6,018 nt of DNA from assembly GCA_002711495.1 (NCBI GenBank), contig PARM01000032.1, positions 10,397 through 16,414 on the forward strand, given 5' to 3'. The position numbers and the translations under genes are program-made. A model generated the notes under the pieces. The model worked only from the letters and a program-made list of their open reading frames with translations. It was not told the DNA's origin and ran no database searches. The DNA comes from Gammaproteobacteria bacterium (GTDB taxonomy: Bacteria; Pseudomonadota; Gammaproteobacteria; Pseudomonadales; Azotimanducaceae). Positions 5,255 through 6,018 of this stretch are shown piece by piece. Numbering within the stretch: the first letter of the stretch is position 1; each line of letters begins with the position of its first letter.

Positions 5255-6018
5255 ATGAAGAGTTTTTCCAAGAAATTATTAATATGGTTCGATGCCTCAG
5301 GGAGAAAAGACCTTCCTTGGCAAAAAAACAAGACTGCTTACCGAGTGTGGATATCAGAAATTATGCTCCAGCAAACGCAGGTAAAAACCGCACTTCCTTT
5401 TTTTGAAAGGTTCACAGATCGATTCGACACCGTAGGAGATTTAGCGAAGGCCCCACTTGACGAAGTTTTAAATCTTTGGAGCGGATTAGGTTATTACGCG
5501 CGAGCGAGAAATTTGCACAAAACCGCAAAAATAGTTACGAAAAAGTATGGCGGCTCTTTCCCTACGAACACCGCAGAGCTTGAGTCTCTTCCTGGCATAG
5601 GTAGGTCTACCGCCGGCGCTATAATAGCACTCAGCAGAGGAGAAAAAGCAACCATTCTTGATGGGAATGTAAAACGAGTTTTAAGCAGGCTCTTCGGCCT
5701 TACAGCTTGGCCGGGCTTTAAAAAACAGGAATCCGCTTTGTGGGAGCTCGCCCAAAAGTTTACTCCAGACTCAAGAATTTCTGATTACACTCAAGCTATT
5801 ATGGATTTCGGTGCAACGTTGTGTACTCGCGCTAGACCAAATTGCCTTGATTGTCCCTTTCAAAACGACTGTATAGCATTTTCCCAAGGTATCGTAGAAA
5901 AATGTCCGGGAAGCAAACCCAAAAAAAAGTTACCCGTGAAACAGAAATCGATGATTATGATTTGCTGCTCCAAAGAATTTCTTTTGGAAAAAAGAGCACC
6001 AGACGGTCTTTGGGGTGG
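5255..6018 (+). CDS. mutY: A/G-specific adenine DNA glycosylase MutY (3' end beyond window)
   Basis: MutY removes adenine mispaired with 8-oxoguanine or guanine, preventing G:C to T:A mutations. The frame is open from ATG 5255 to the window end (254 codons of about 350). Seen in order: RKDLPWQ (17-23); the catalytic Glu35 in ISEIMLQQTQV (33-43); helix-hairpin-helix LPGIGRSTAGAI (112-123); catalytic Asp136 in ILDGNVKRVL (134-143); and the [4Fe-4S] cluster Cys190-X6-Cys197-X2-Cys200-X5-Cys206. After a basic linker (PKKKLPVKQK) the C-terminal NUDIX-like, 8-oxoG-recognising domain begins, and the window stops within its APDGLWG segment. The start is fixed by an in-frame TGA at 5246-5248, only two codons upstream; no clear Shine-Dalgarno site precedes it. 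The N-terminus aligns well with E. coli MutY, two residues shorter. The gene is divergent from the FprA-like reductase. Confidence 0.96.
   Translation, partial: MKSFSKKLLIWFDASGRKDLPWQKNKTAYRVWISEIMLQQTQVKTALPFFERFTDRFDTVGDLAKAPLDEVLNLWSGLGYYARARNLHKTAKIVTKKYGGSFPTNTAELESLPGIGRSTAGAIIALSRGEKATILDGNVKRVLSRLFGLTAWPGFKKQESALWELAQKFTPDSRISDYTQAIMDFGATLCTRARPNCLDCPFQNDCIAFSQGIVEKCPGSKPKKKLPVKQKSMIMICCSKEFLLEKRAPDGLWG

Noticed and set aside
5116..5331. An N-terminal extension of 72 codons for the ferredoxin reductase (minus strand).
   Set aside because: It runs antisense over the mutY start and the spacer, contains no family sequence, and the FAD motif starts 17 residues after the ATG at 5115, as expected for the family.
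5170..5406. A plus-strand 78-codon open frame across the mutY start.
   Set aside because: It is out of frame with the clearly conserved MutY protein and resembles nothing known.

Overview
The window reads as an ordinary chromosomal segment of a Gram-negative bacterium, most likely a marine-type gammaproteobacterium. That placement is an inference from gene content: a TorF-family outer-membrane porin, MutY, an adrenodoxin-reductase-type ferredoxin-NADP+ reductase, a fatty-acid/steroid-type acyl-CoA ligase and an LLM-class oxidoreductase, together with moderately AT-rich, evenly compact DNA. I see no phage, transposon, CRISPR or RNA gene.

Layout, left to right. (1) 1-392, +: the C-terminal end of an LLM-class (bacterial-luciferase-like) flavin/F420 oxidoreductase. 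(2) 504-1157, -: a complete TorF-family putative porin with a clear signal peptide, convergent with the first gene; a hairpin lies between them. (3) 1158-1315: a well-formed sigma-54 (-24/-12) promoter for the porin, with a full NtrC-type box about 100 bp upstream of the predicted transcription start. (4) 1316-1990, -: an exported protein of unknown function with two tandem DG(S)W-type repeats. (5) 1991-2133: a divergent spacer carrying a likely promoter for gene 4 with an inverted repeat over its -35. (6) 2134-3714, +: a complete AMP-forming acyl-CoA ligase with all core motifs. (7) 3727-5115, -: a complete FprA/adrenodoxin-type ferredoxin-NADP+ reductase, convergent with the ligase at a 12-bp gap. 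(8) 5116-5254: a divergent spacer with two overlapping, mutually exclusive inverted repeats. (9) 5255 to the window end, +: mutY, 5' complete and 3' truncated by the window edge.

How they fit together. The genes do not form one operon; strand changes separate nearly all of them. The LLM oxidoreductase, acyl-CoA ligase and FprA-type reductase would suit a lipid, steroid or other hydrophobic-substrate degradation lifestyle (inference only). The most informative signal is regulatory: the sigma-54/NtrC pair suggests that the TorF-family porin is induced by nitrogen limitation. No wholly new system is evident here.
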